Shown: positions 14,589-22,719, counted from the first letter of the stretch. The stretch is 36,866 bases of DNA from Streptomyces aurantiacus (GCF_001418335.1 NZ_LIPP01000192.1:1-36866), one strand, 5' to 3'. Program-made: numbers and translations. The notes: generated from the sequence alone by a model not told the origin.

Positions 14589-15412
14589 TGAAAAACGTTG
14601 GCGAGGCTCGGGAGACCCCTGCGGGGGCCCCTCAGGAGGAACTCGCGACAGGGGAGCGCTCCACGCGCAACCGTGTCGCGCGGTCCATCCTGGACCACGG
14701 TCCCTCGACCGTGGCCGACCTCGCCGGACGCCTCGGCCTGACCCATGCGGCCGTCCGACGGCACCTTGACGCCCTGGTCTCCGACGACGTCGTGGAGGCT
14801 CGCGAGCAGCGGGTCTACGGCGCGCGTACGCGCGGCCGGCCCGCCAAGGTGTTCGCCCTGACCGACTGCGGCCGGGACGCCTTCGACCAGTCGTACGACA
14901 AACTCGCCGCGGACGCCCTGCGCTGGATCGCGGAGCGCGAGGGCGGGGAGGGCGCGCTCGTCGCCTTCGCCCGCGCCAGGATGGCCGCCCAGGCCGGGGC
15001 GTACCGCGAGGCCGTCGAGTCCGCCGCGCCGGAAAAGCGCGCCGAAGCGCTGGCCAAGGCTCTGAGCGCGGACGGGTACGCTGCTACGGCGCGTGGCGCG
15101 CCGGTGGGCGAGCAGCTCTGCCAGCACCACTGCCCGGTCGCCCATGTGGCAGAACAGTTTCCGCAGCTGTGCGAGGCGGAGACGGAGTTCTTCTCGCAGC
15201 TGCTGGGCACTCACGTGCAGCGGCTGGCGACCATCGCCCACGGCGACGGCGTCTGCACGACGTTCATCCCCAAGATTTCCCACACTCCGAATACTCCGAA
15301 TACTCCGAAGATCTCCACGCCGCCCCACATTGCTGACAACGCATCCGCGATGACAGACAACGCGATTACTGACAACGCATCCGCAAGCACCGCCGGGAGG
15401 AACCCCGCATGA
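14588..15412 (+). CDS. sufR: Fe-S cluster-sensing repressor SufR
   Basis: 274-aa DeoR/ArsR-like winged-helix regulator that represses its own suf operon when carrying a [4Fe-4S] cluster. The helix-turn-helix is STVADLAGRLGLTHAAVRRHLDAL (about 39-62), with a basic wing RTRGRPAKVF. Candidate cluster ligands are Cys178, Cys182, Cys195 and Cys223 (CxxxC-x12-C-x27-C). The last 45 residues (TPNTPNTPK.. and repeated DNAS motifs) are low complexity and come from short DNA repeats at 15281-15385; I would not expect them in all homologues. The start is GTG 14588, because the operator and promoter end there; upstream in-frame codons would place coding sequence over the promoter. The stop overlaps the sufB ATG (ATGA). 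Confidence 0.95.
   Translation: MKNVGEARETPAGAPQEELATGERSTRNRVARSILDHGPSTVADLAGRLGLTHAAVRRHLDALVSDDVVEAREQRVYGARTRGRPAKVFALTDCGRDAFDQSYDKLAADALRWIAEREGGEGALVAFARARMAAQAGAYREAVESAAPEKRAEALAKALSADGYAATARGAPVGEQLCQHHCPVAHVAEQFPQLCEAETEFFSQLLGTHVQRLATIAHGDGVCTTFIPKISHTPNTPNTPKISTPPHIADNASAMTDNAITDNASASTAGRNPA
15281..15386 (+). repeat. Short repeats encoding the SufR tail
   Basis: ACTCCGAAT-type 9-mers (encoding TPN) near 15284-15310, and two copies of CTGACAACGCATCCGC (about 15333-15348 and 15369-15384). They add an Asn/Thr/Ala-rich low-complexity tail to SufR without breaking the frame. Confidence 0.7.
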
Positions 15413-16833
15413 CACTCCCCATCGAGGAGACCGCCCACCCCGAGCTCGACGGCCTGGGCAACTACGAATACGGCTGGGCCGACTCCGACGTGGCCGGTGC
15501 CTCTGCCAAGCGCGGTATCAACGAGGACGTCGTCCGGGACATCTCCGCCAAGAAGAGCGAGCCGGAGTGGATGACCAAGCTCCGTCTCAAGGGCCTGCGC
15601 CTGTTCGGCAAGAAGCCCATGCCGAACTGGGGCTCGGACCTCTCGGGCATCGACTTCGACAACATCAAGTACTTCGTGCGTTCCACGGAGAAGCAGGCGG
15701 AGTCCTGGGAGGACCTGCCCGAGGACATCAAGAACACGTACGACAGGCTCGGCATCCCCGAGGCGGAGAAGCAGCGCCTCGTCGCCGGTGTCGCGGCCCA
15801 GTACGAGTCCGAGGTCGTCTACCACCAGATCCGTGAGGACCTGGAGGAGCAGGGCGTCATCTTCATGGACACCGACACGGCTCTGAAGGAGCACCCGGAG
15901 CTCTTCAAGGAGTACTTCGGCACGGTCATCCCGGTCGGCGACAACAAGTTCGCGTCGCTGAACACCGCGGTGTGGTCCGGCGGCTCCTTCATCTACGTGC
16001 CCAAGGGCGTGCAGGTGGAGATCCCGCTCCAGGCCTACTTCCGTATCAACACGGAGAACATGGGCCAGTTCGAGCGGACCCTGATCATCGTCGACGAGGG
16101 TGCCTACGTGCACTACGTCGAGGGCTGCACGGCCCCGATCTACAAGTCGGACTCGCTGCACTCCGCGGTCGTCGAGATCATCGTCAAGAAGAACGCCCGC
16201 TGCCGTTACACGACCATCCAGAACTGGTCGAACAACGTCTACAACCTGGTCACCAAGCGCGCCGTGGCGTACGAGGGCGCGACCATGGAGTGGGTCGACG
16301 GCAACATCGGCTCCAAGGTCACCATGAAGTACCCGGCCGTCTACCTGATGGGCGAGCACGCCAAGGGCGAGACCCTGTCGATCGCCTTCGCGGGCGAGGG
16401 CCAGCACCAGGACGCCGGCTCCAAGATGGTCCACATGGCGCCGAACACGTCCTCCAACATCGTGTCGAAGTCCGTGGCACGCGGTGGCGGCCGTACGTCC
16501 TACCGCGGTCTCGTCGAGATCGGCGAGGGCGCCCACGGCTCGAAGTCCAACGTGCTGTGCGACGCGCTGCTCGTCGACACCATCTCCCGCTCGGACACGT
16601 ACCCCTACGTGGACGTCCGCGAGGACGACGTGTCCATGGGCCACGAGGCGACCGTCTCCAAGGTCTCCGACGACCAGCTCTTCTACCTGATGAGCCGCGG
16701 TCTCTCGGAGTTCGAGGCGATGGCCATGATCGTGCGCGGCTTCGTCGAGCCCATCGCGAAGGAGCTGCCCATGGAGTACGCCCTGGAGCTCAACCGGCTG
16801 ATCGAACTGCAGATGGAAGGCGCGGTCGGCTGA
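15409..16833 (+). CDS. sufB: Fe-S cluster assembly scaffold SufB
   Basis: 474-aa core of the SufBC2D scaffold that builds [4Fe-4S] clusters from sulfur supplied by SufS/SufU. Conserved stretches include the N-terminal YGWADSD.. region, FIYVPKGVQVEIPLQAYFRIN, EGCTAPIYKSDSLHSAVVEI, the MVHMAPNTSSNIVSKSV segment, and the C-terminal LFYLMSRGLSEFEAMAMIVRGF. GGGAGG (15395-15400) precedes the ATG, which overlaps the sufR stop. No intein is present. It is followed by an 89-nt gap containing a 9-bp hairpin before sufD. Confidence 0.98.
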   Translation: MTLPIEETAHPELDGLGNYEYGWADSDVAGASAKRGINEDVVRDISAKKSEPEWMTKLRLKGLRLFGKKPMPNWGSDLSGIDFDNIKYFVRSTEKQAESWEDLPEDIKNTYDRLGIPEAEKQRLVAGVAAQYESEVVYHQIREDLEEQGVIFMDTDTALKEHPELFKEYFGTVIPVGDNKFASLNTAVWSGGSFIYVPKGVQVEIPLQAYFRINTENMGQFERTLIIVDEGAYVHYVEGCTAPIYKSDSLHSAVVEIIVKKNARCRYTTIQNWSNNVYNLVTKRAVAYEGATMEWVDGNIGSKVTMKYPAVYLMGEHAKGETLSIAFAGEGQHQDAGSKMVHMAPNTSSNIVSKSVARGGGRTSYRGLVEIGEGAHGSKSNVLCDALLVDTISRSDTYPYVDVREDDVSMGHEATVSKVSDDQLFYLMSRGLSEFEAMAMIVRGFVEPIAKELPMEYALELNRLIELQMEGAVG

Positions 16834-16858
16834 CCCGCCGCCCGTTCCAGCAGCCGGC

Positions 16859-16880
16859 GGCCCGCCCCTCCGGGCGGGCC
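16859..16880 (+). other. Hairpin between sufB and sufD
   Basis: GGCCCGCCC, loop CTCC, GGGCGGGCC: a perfect 9-bp stem with a 4-nt loop, 25 nt past the sufB stop and 42 nt before the sufD ATG, with no T-tract. It could be a partial terminator or an mRNA processing/stability element setting the sufB to sufD ratio. Confidence 0.6.
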
Positions 16881-16922
16881 GAGGATCGCAACTGACGCAG
16901 GAAAGAGAGCAGACCGACAGCC

Positions 16923-18101
16923 ATGGCTGAGGCTCAGAACATTCCCGTGGGCTCCACCACCGCGGGCCAGATCGCGGTGGCCGCCGAGTCGACCGTCGCC
17001 ACGCGCATGAGCGCGCCCCCCTCCTTCGACGTGGCGGACTTCCCCGTCCCCCACGGTCGTGAGGAGGAATGGCGGTTCACGCCGCTGGAGCGGCTGCGCG
17101 GACTGCACGACGGCACCGCGGTCGCCACCGGCGACGGCGTGAAGGTCGGCATCGACGCGCCCGAGGGCGTCGTCGTCGAGACCGTCGGCCGCGACGACCA
17201 CCGGCTCGGCCGGGCGGTTCCGGCCGACCGCGTCGCCGCGCAGGCCTACTCGGCGTTCGAGAAGGCCGGTGTCGTCACCGTCCCCAAGGAGACGGTGCTC
17301 ACCGAGCCGATCCGCATCTCCGTGCACGGCGAGGGCGGTGTCGCCTACGGCCACCAGATCATCGAGCTCGGAGCCTTCGCCGAGGCCGTCGTCGTCATCG
17401 ACCACACCGGTGACGCGGTGCTCGCCGCCAACCTCGACTACATCCTGGGCGACGGCGCCAAACTCACCGTCGTCTCCGTCCAGGACTGGGACGACAAGGC
17501 CGTCCACGTCGGCCAGCACAACGCGCTGATCGGCCGGGACGCCACCTTCAAGTCCTTCGTGGTCACCTTCGGCGGCGACCTCGTACGCCTCCACCCGCGG
17601 GTCGCCTACGCGGGCCCCGGCGGCGAGGCCGAGCTCTTCGGCCTGTACTTCACGGACGCCGGCCAGCACCAGGAGCACCGCCTCCTGGTCGACCACAACG
17701 CCCCGCACTGCAAGTCGAACGTCGCCTACAAGGGCGCGCTCCAGGGCGACGGCGCCCACGCGGTGTGGATCGGCGACGTCCTCATCGAGGCCTCGGCCGA
17801 GGGCACGGACACCTACGAGATGAACCGGAACCTGGTTCTGACCGACGGCGCCCGGGTCGACTCCGTGCCGAACCTGGAGATCGAGACCGGCGAGATCGTC
17901 GGCGCCGGCCACGCCTCGGCGACCGGCCGCTTCGACGACGAGCAGCTCTTCTACCTGATGGCCCGCGGCATCCCGGCCGACGAGGCCCGCCGTCTGGTGG
18001 TCCGCGGCTTCTTCGCCGAGCTGGTCCAGCAGATCAGGGTCGCCGACATCCAGGAACGTCTCCTCGCCAGGATCGACGAGGAGCTGGAGGCGTCCGTCTG
18101 A
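16923..18101 (+). CDS. sufD: Fe-S cluster assembly protein SufD
   Basis: 392-aa SufB paralogue and partner in SufBC2D, implicated in iron entry. It has the divergent N-terminal helical region (HGREEEWRFTPLERLRGL, about 41-58), the beta-helix segment ELFGLYFTDAGQHQEHRLLVDHNAPHCKSNVAYKG, and a C-terminal half ending LFYLMARGIPADEARRLVVRGFFAELV like SufB. ATG 16923 follows a purine-rich AGGAAAGAGAG stretch around 16899-16909. The stop overlaps the Rieske gene start by one base (TGATG). Confidence 0.97.
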   Translation: MAEAQNIPVGSTTAGQIAVAAESTVATRMSAPPSFDVADFPVPHGREEEWRFTPLERLRGLHDGTAVATGDGVKVGIDAPEGVVVETVGRDDHRLGRAVPADRVAAQAYSAFEKAGVVTVPKETVLTEPIRISVHGEGGVAYGHQIIELGAFAEAVVVIDHTGDAVLAANLDYILGDGAKLTVVSVQDWDDKAVHVGQHNALIGRDATFKSFVVTFGGDLVRLHPRVAYAGPGGEAELFGLYFTDAGQHQEHRLLVDHNAPHCKSNVAYKGALQGDGAHAVWIGDVLIEASAEGTDTYEMNRNLVLTDGARVDSVPNLEIETGEIVGAGHASATGRFDDEQLFYLMARGIPADEARRLVVRGFFAELVQQIRVADIQERLLARIDEELEASV

Positions 18102-18436
18102 TGACCGCCCTAGACCGTGCTCGTTTTCAGCGGGCCTGTGGACTGAGCGAGCTGGAGGAGGACACCCCCAAGCGGGTGGAACTCGACGGCACGCCGGTCT
18201 CGGTCGTCCGTACCGAGGGCGAGGTGTTCGCGGTCAACGACATCTGCTCGCACGCGAACGTCTCGCTCTCCGAGGGCGAGGTGGAGGACTGTCAGATCGA
18301 GTGCTGGCTGCACGGCTCCAGCTTCGACCTCCGCACCGGCAAGCCGTCCGGCCTACCCGCGACGCGCCCCGTCCCCGTATACCCCGTAAAGATCGAAGGA
18401 GACGACGTGCTCGTCTCCCTCAACCAGGAGTCCTGA
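18101..18436 (+). CDS. Rieske-type [2Fe-2S] ferredoxin
   Basis: 111-aa small Rieske protein of the BphF/NirD type, often labelled a dioxygenase ferredoxin subunit. Cluster ligands are C49-x-H51 in ICSHANV and C68-x2-H71 in CWLHGSSF, in a protein with no signal peptide, so cytosolic. It lies within the suf operon (one-base overlap with sufD, 7 nt before sufC), which argues for a role as an electron donor in Fe-S assembly or as a client co-made with the machinery, rather than aromatic ring hydroxylation. No oxygenase genes are nearby. The role is inference from position. Confidence 0.93.
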   Translation: MTALDRARFQRACGLSELEEDTPKRVELDGTPVSVVRTEGEVFAVNDICSHANVSLSEGEVEDCQIECWLHGSSFDLRTGKPSGLPATRPVPVYPVKIEGDDVLVSLNQES

Positions 18437-18443
18437 GGAACCC

Positions 18444-19229
18444 ATGGCAACGCTTGAAATCCACGACCTGCACGTCACCGTCGAGGCCGACAACGCCACG
18501 AAGGAGATCCTCAAGGGCGTCGACCTCACCGTGAAGCAGGGCGAGACCCACGCCATCATGGGCCCGAACGGCTCCGGCAAGTCGACGCTCGCCTACTCGC
18601 TCGCGGGTCACCCGAAGTACACGATCACCGGCGGCACCGTCACCCTCGACGGCGAGGACGTCCTGGGGATGTCCGTCGACGAGCGCGCCCGCGCGGGCCT
18701 GTTCCTGGCGATGCAGTACCCCGTCGAGGTCCCCGGCGTCTCCGTCTCCAACTTCCTGCGCACCTCCGCCACTGCGATCCGCGGCGAGGCCCCCAAGCTG
18801 CGTACCTGGGTGAAGGAGGTCAAGGAGGCCATGACACGCCTCAACATGGACCCCGCCTTCGCCGAGCGCAACGTGAACGAGGGCTTCTCCGGCGGTGAGA
18901 AGAAGCGCCACGAGATCCTTCAGCTGGAGCTGCTCAAGCCGAAGATCGCGATCCTCGACGAGACCGACTCCGGCCTCGACGTCGACGCGCTGCGCGTCGT
19001 CTCCGAGGGCGTCAACCGGGTCCGCGAGAGCGGCGAGGTCGGCACCCTGCTGATCACGCACTACACGCGCATCCTTCGCTACATCAAGCCCGACCACGTG
19101 CACGTCTTCTCCGGCGGACGCATCGTCGAGTCCGGCGGCGCCGAACTCGCCGACAAGCTGGAGAACGAGGGGTACGAGGTTTACGCGAAGCACGACGGAG
19201 TCGACACGAAGGGTGGCGCATCCGAGTGA
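18444..19229 (+). CDS. sufC: Fe-S assembly ATPase SufC
   Basis: 261-aa soluble ABC-type ATPase that powers conformational change in SufBC2D. Walker A GPNGSGKST is at 40-48, the Q-loop in AMQYPVEVPG (89-98), the signature FSGGEKKRHE at 148-157, and Walker B IAILDETDSGLD at 168-179. The SufC-type DETDSGLDVDALR replaces the transporter DEPTSGLD. ATG 18444 has GAGGAA (18435-18440), which overlaps the stop of the ferredoxin gene. Its stop overlaps the sufS GTG (GTGA, 19226-19229). Confidence 0.98.
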   Translation: MATLEIHDLHVTVEADNATKEILKGVDLTVKQGETHAIMGPNGSGKSTLAYSLAGHPKYTITGGTVTLDGEDVLGMSVDERARAGLFLAMQYPVEVPGVSVSNFLRTSATAIRGEAPKLRTWVKEVKEAMTRLNMDPAFAERNVNEGFSGGEKKRHEILQLELLKPKIAILDETDSGLDVDALRVVSEGVNRVRESGEVGTLLITHYTRILRYIKPDHVHVFSGGRIVESGGAELADKLENEGYEVYAKHDGVDTKGGASE

Positions 19230-20482
19230 CACAGCTGCCGGGCCTCCTCGACACAGAGGCGATCCGCAAGGACTTCCCCATCCTGGACCGCCGGGTCCAC
19301 GACGGCCAGAAGCTCGTGTACCTGGACAACGCGGCGACCTCGCAGAAGCCGCGCCAGGTGCTGGACGCACTCAGTGGCTACTACGAGAACCACAACTCCA
19401 ACGTCCACCGCGGTGTGCATGTGCTCGCGGAGGAGGCCACGGCGCTGTACGAGGGCGCGCGCGACAAGGTCGCCACGTTCATCAACGCGCCGAGCCGCAA
19501 CGAGGTGATCTTCACGAAGAACGCCTCCGAGTCGCTCAACCTCGTGGCGAACATGCTCGGCTGGGCCGACGAGCCCTACCGCGTGGACCACGAGACCGAG
19601 ATCGTCATCACCGAGATGGAGCACCACTCCAACATCGTGCCGTGGCAGCTGCTCGCGCAGCGCACGGGCGCGAAGCTGAAGTGGTTCGGCCTGACCGACG
19701 ACGGCCGGCTCGACCTGTCCAACATCGACGAGGTCATCACGGAGAAGACGAAGATCGTCTCCTTCGTCCTGGTGTCGAACATCCTGGGCACCGTCAACCC
19801 GGTCGAGGCGATAGTGCGCCGCGCCCAGGAGGTCGGCGCGCTGGTCTGCATCGACGCCTCCCAGGCCGCCCCGCACATGCCGATGGACGTACAGGCCCTC
19901 CAGGCCGACTTCGTGGCCTTCACCGGCCACAAGATGTGCGGCCCGACCGGCATCGGCGTCCTCTGGGGCCGCCAGGAGCTGCTGGAGGACCTGCCGCCGT
20001 TCCTGGGCGGCGGCGAGATGATCGAGACGGTGTCGATGCACTCGTCGACGTACGCTCCCGCCCCGCACAAGTTCGAGGCGGGCACCCCGCCGATCGCCCA
20101 GGCGGTCGGTCTCGGTGCGGCCATCGACTACCTGAGCGCGATCGGCATGGACAAGATCCTCGCCCACGAGCACGCCCTCACCGAGTACGCGGTGAAGCGG
20201 TTCGCCGAGGTCCCCGGCCTGCGGATCATCGGCCCGACGACGGCCGAGGACCGCGGCGCGGCCATCTCGTTCACGCTGGGTGACATCCACCCGCACGACG
20301 TGGGCCAGGTCCTCGACGAGCAGGGCATCGCGGTCCGGGTCGGACACCACTGCGCACGGCCTGTCTGCCTGCGGTACGGAATTCCTGCGACCACGCGAGC
20401 GTCGTTCTATCTGTACTCCACGCCGGCCGAGATCGACGCACTGGTCGACGGCCTGGAGCACGTACGGAACTTCTTCGGCTGA
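19226..20482 (+). CDS. sufS: Cysteine desulfurase SufS
   Basis: 418-aa PLP enzyme that removes sulfur from cysteine and passes persulfide to SufU. Group II features: LDNAATSQKP near the start, EMEHHSNIVPWQ, DASQAAPHMPMDVQ, the PLP-binding K236 in FTGHKMCGPTGIG, and the catalytic Cys376 in RVGHHCARP. The start is GTG 19226, overlapping the sufC stop. About 100 nt separate it from sufU, with alternative GC hairpins in that gap. Confidence 0.97.
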   Translation: MTQLPGLLDTEAIRKDFPILDRRVHDGQKLVYLDNAATSQKPRQVLDALSGYYENHNSNVHRGVHVLAEEATALYEGARDKVATFINAPSRNEVIFTKNASESLNLVANMLGWADEPYRVDHETEIVITEMEHHSNIVPWQLLAQRTGAKLKWFGLTDDGRLDLSNIDEVITEKTKIVSFVLVSNILGTVNPVEAIVRRAQEVGALVCIDASQAAPHMPMDVQALQADFVAFTGHKMCGPTGIGVLWGRQELLEDLPPFLGGGEMIETVSMHSSTYAPAPHKFEAGTPPIAQAVGLGAAIDYLSAIGMDKILAHEHALTEYAVKRFAEVPGLRIIGPTTAEDRGAAISFTLGDIHPHDVGQVLDEQGIAVRVGHHCARPVCLRYGIPATTRASFYLYSTPAEIDALVDGLEHVRNFFG

Positions 20483-20513
20483 GGGACGTGAGCTGAGACC
20501 GTGCTGAGTCATC

Positions 20514-20538
20514 CCGGGGGACGACCCCGGACCCCCGG
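20514..20538 (+). other. Alternative hairpins between sufS and sufU
   Basis: CCGGGG (20514-20519) can pair with CCCCGG (20525-20530), loop GACGA; or CCGGGGG (20514-20520) can pair with CCCCCGG (20532-20538). The two folds exclude each other. The gap has no promoter I trust, so this may tune read-through to sufU. Confidence 0.4.
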
Positions 20539-20588
20539 CAGGAGGCGCGCGTGATGCGAGGCTCCGCTAAGACGCGAGGTTGATGGGT

Positions 20589-21056
20589 GTGAAACTGGAT
20601 TCGCTGTACCAGGAAGTCATCCTGGACCACTACAAGCACCCGCACGGGCGCGGTCTTCGCGACGGCGACGCCGAAGTGCACCACGTCAATCCGACGTGCG
20701 GCGACGAGATCACGCTGCGCGTCAAGTACGACGGCACGACGATCAGTGACGTCTCGTACGAGGGCCAGGGCTGCTCCATCAGCCAGGCATCGGCCTCCGT
20801 GCTGAACGAACTGCTCGTGGGCAAGCACCTGGCCGACGCGCAGAGGATCCAGGAGACCTTCCTGGAACTGATGCAGTCCAAGGGCCGCATCGAGCCGGAC
20901 GACGCGATGGAGGAGGTCCTGGAGGACGCGGTCGCGTTCGCCGGGGTCTCCAAGTACCCGGCCCGCGTGAAGTGCGCGCTGCTGAGCTGGATGGCCTGGA
21001 AGGACGCGACGGCCCAGGCCCTGGGCGAGGCCGACGCCGAAAGGAAGACGGCATGA
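20589..21056 (+). CDS. sufU: Sulfurtransferase/zinc protein SufU
   Basis: 155-aa IscU-like protein that in Gram-positive bacteria accepts persulfide from SufS and hands it to SufB. The metal-binding set is C37 and D39 in NPTCGDE, C62 in GQGCSIS and C129 in RVKCALL, with the SufU-specific insertion between the second and third Cys. GTG 20589 (VKLDSLYQEVILDHY) is favoured because GAGG (20576-20579) is 9 nt upstream; ATG 20583 is only 3 nt from it. The stop overlaps the next gene (ATGA). Confidence 0.95.
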   Translation: MKLDSLYQEVILDHYKHPHGRGLRDGDAEVHHVNPTCGDEITLRVKYDGTTISDVSYEGQGCSISQASASVLNELLVGKHLADAQRIQETFLELMQSKGRIEPDDAMEEVLEDAVAFAGVSKYPARVKCALLSWMAWKDATAQALGEADAERKTA

Positions 21057-21385
21057 GCGAGACCATCGAGATGAAACCGGCCTCCGAGGACGAAGTCCGC
21101 GAGGCCCTGTACGACGTCGTCGACCCCGAACTGGGCATCGACGTCGTCAACCTCGGACTGATCTACGGCATCCACATCGACGACGCGAACATCGCGACGA
21201 TCGACATGACCCTGACGTCGGCGGCGTGTCCGCTCACCGACGTCATCGAGGACCAGGCCAAGTCCGCCACGGACGGCATCGTGAACGAACTCCGCATCAA
21301 CTGGGTGTGGATGCCGCCGTGGGGCCCGGACAAGATCACGGACGACGGCCGTGACCAGCTTCGGGCGCTGGGCTTCAACGTCTGA
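21053..21385 (+). CDS. DUF59/MIP18 metal-sulfur assembly factor (SufT-like)
   Basis: 110-aa member of the PaaD/MIP18 family. Typical pieces: the N-terminal helix EDEVREALYDVVDPELGIDVVNLGLIYGI, and the TLTSAACPLTDVIEDQ segment carrying the conserved Cys, then INWVWMPPWGPDKIT. In other bacteria SufT helps Fe-S maturation or transfer. It ends the suf operon and overlaps sufU by 4 nt, so co-expression is likely. It is followed by a strong terminator. Confidence 0.93.
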   Translation: MSETIEMKPASEDEVREALYDVVDPELGIDVVNLGLIYGIHIDDANIATIDMTLTSAACPLTDVIEDQAKSATDGIVNELRINWVWMPPWGPDKITDDGRDQLRALGFNV

Positions 21386-21388
21386 GAA

Positions 21389-21418
21389 TGTCTGACGTCT
21401 GAAAGTGTCTGACGTCTG
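21389..21418 (+). repeat. 13-nt direct repeat after the suf operon
   Basis: TGTCTGACGTCTG twice (21389-21401 and 21406-21418), each containing the palindrome GACGTC, directly between the last suf stop and the terminator. Confidence 0.85.
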
Positions 21419-21420
21419 TA

Positions 21421-21460
21421 CGTGTGCGGCCCCCGGCGTTTTCGCCGGGGGCCGCACGTG
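21421..21460. terminator. Strong terminator closing the suf operon
   Basis: A perfect 15-bp stem (21424-21438 with 21443-21457, GTGCGGCC.. / ..GGCCGCAC) with loop TTTT, extendable by three more pairs including wobbles. It lies between the convergent suf operon and the AbfB-domain gene (which ends at 21502) and can serve both directions. Confidence 0.85.
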
Positions 21461-21501
21461 CTTGAAGGGGCCGCGCGCGTGAGGGGGCCGGGACCGACGG
21501 C

Positions 21502-22374
21502 TCAGCCCAGGCCCTTGACCAGCCGGAACGCCGAGTCCGCGCGGTAAAGACCGCTCTGCTCGTACGGGTCCAGGCGGAGCCGGAAGTCGCGGTGGCGCAG
21601 GAAGCGGCCGCGGTAGTTGACCGACTCCAGCATGACCGCGCCGGGGAACGCCGACGGGCGCGGGCAGAACGTGGCGTCCTGCTTGAACAGCTCGGAGCCG
21701 TTGTGGCGGTCGGCGCGCAGCAGGAACCGGGAGTGGCGCAGATAGCGGCCGTCGCCGAGGGAGAACGACACACAGCCGGCGTCGGCGAGGCCGGGGACGA
21801 GCTTGAAGGAGACCTCCTGCCTGGTCCACGACGAGCTGCGCGGGCTCACCCGGTCGAGCCGTACGGAGTCGTCGCCGAGGTGCCAGTAGCGGTCGGGGTA
21901 GTTGACCGCCTGAACGGACTTCCGTGCGGACGAGGGCTTGGACGCCGGTGGCCTGCCGGCGGACGCGGACTTCGACGTCGACGGCTGTGCCACCGGGCCC
22001 GGGCCGGCGCCGCCCTGCTGGTCCGCGGGTGACAGGGAGCCCTCCGCGGTGGTCCCGGACGGCTCGGGGGCGGCCAGCCCGCTCTTCCCGCTGGGCGCGG
22101 TGGCGGCGGACGGGACCGGCACGAGCGGTTCGTCCACGGCGGAGGTGTTCTCCGTCCGCTCGTCCGACAAGGCGTCCGTGGTCCTGGCCTTGTCCTCGTC
22201 CAGCACGGTGACCGCCGTCACGGTGGAGGCGAGGACCGCCAGCAGCAGTGCTCCGGCCAGCCAGAGCCTGCGGGTCCCGGGGATGCGGGACTCCTCCAGG
22301 CTCTCGCCGGTCTCCCACACCTTCGGGAGGTGGGCCGACGGGTCGGGAGCTGACTCGGTGTCTCTTTCCGGCAT
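21502..22374 (-). CDS. Membrane-anchored AbfB-domain protein
   Basis: 290 aa. A cytoplasmic N-terminus (1-36), one transmembrane helix (about 37-58, LWLAGALLLAVLASTVTAVTVL), a Pro/Ser/Gly/Ala-rich linker (60-148), then an extracytoplasmic AbfB-type beta-trefoil (about 150-290) with the family repeats SVQAVNYPDRYWHL, LGDGRYLRHSRFLLRADR and SVNYRGRFLRHRDFRLRLD followed by SAFRLV. AbfB domains bind arabinose side chains in fungal arabinofuranosidases. Here no catalytic domain is attached, so a cell-surface glycan-binding role is inferred. ATG 22374 follows a GGGGGGAA ribosome site. It is expressed alone, convergent with suf. Confidence 0.88.
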   Translation of the reverse strand: MPERDTESAPDPSAHLPKVWETGESLEESRIPGTRRLWLAGALLLAVLASTVTAVTVLDEDKARTTDALSDERTENTSAVDEPLVPVPSAATAPSGKSGLAAPEPSGTTAEGSLSPADQQGGAGPGPVAQPSTSKSASAGRPPASKPSSARKSVQAVNYPDRYWHLGDDSVRLDRVSPRSSSWTRQEVSFKLVPGLADAGCVSFSLGDGRYLRHSRFLLRADRHNGSELFKQDATFCPRPSAFPGAVMLESVNYRGRFLRHRDFRLRLDPYEQSGLYRADSAFRLVKGLG

Positions 22375-22682
22375 GCGCGGTTCCCCCCGGCGCCGCCGAG
22401 GGCGGACGCGGATCGGTCAGGGTCAGGTGTCGTGGCACAAAGAGGAGTACAAGACGGGTACAAGAGGAGCACAGGAGGAGCACAGGAGAAGGCGGAGGTC
22501 GCGGGCACGCCGGACGGCCCCGTCCGGGAGATCCGCGTGCGCGACGAGGGGAACATTAGTGGAACTTGCGCGTGGCGAGTAAGCGTTCTTGGAACCGGCT
22601 TCCGCCCGAACTCGCCGTTTTCTTCGGCGGGTTGGCGTCGCGCTCGGAATCCGCCGGTCCGGAACTCGCCTCTCCGGGCCTG

Positions 22683-22696
22683 TGTACGGGCGTACA
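22683..22696. promoter_or_regulatory. Palindromic operator at the SMR promoter
   Basis: TGTACG-GG-CGTACA: perfect 6-bp arms, occupying the expected -35 position 18 bp before the -10 TACCCT. The neighbouring TetR regulator is the obvious candidate ligand. Confidence 0.55.
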
Positions 22697-22706
22697 TATC
22701 GATGCG

Positions 22707-22712
22707 TACCCT
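22707..22712 (+). promoter_or_regulatory. -10 element of the SMR-tetR operon
   Basis: TACCCT, 7 nt before the ATG at 22720, implying a leaderless or nearly leaderless message; no ribosome site precedes the ATG. Confidence 0.5.
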
Positions 22713-22719
22713 CGTACTC

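Larger units (their letters stand above)
22375..22719. promoter_or_regulatory. Divergent AbfB/SMR intergenic region
   Basis: 345 bp without a credible gene. A purine-rich block at 22441-22495 holds GTACAAGA twice at an 11-nt period (22447-22454, 22458-22465) and GAGGAGCACAG twice; on the minus strand this lies upstream of the AbfB gene. A GGAAC (22561-22565) with CGTTC 18 nt later (22584-22588) resembles a SigR/SigH-type promoter directed at the SMR gene. Closer to SMR lie a palindromic operator and a -10 element (separate entries). Confidence 0.45.
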
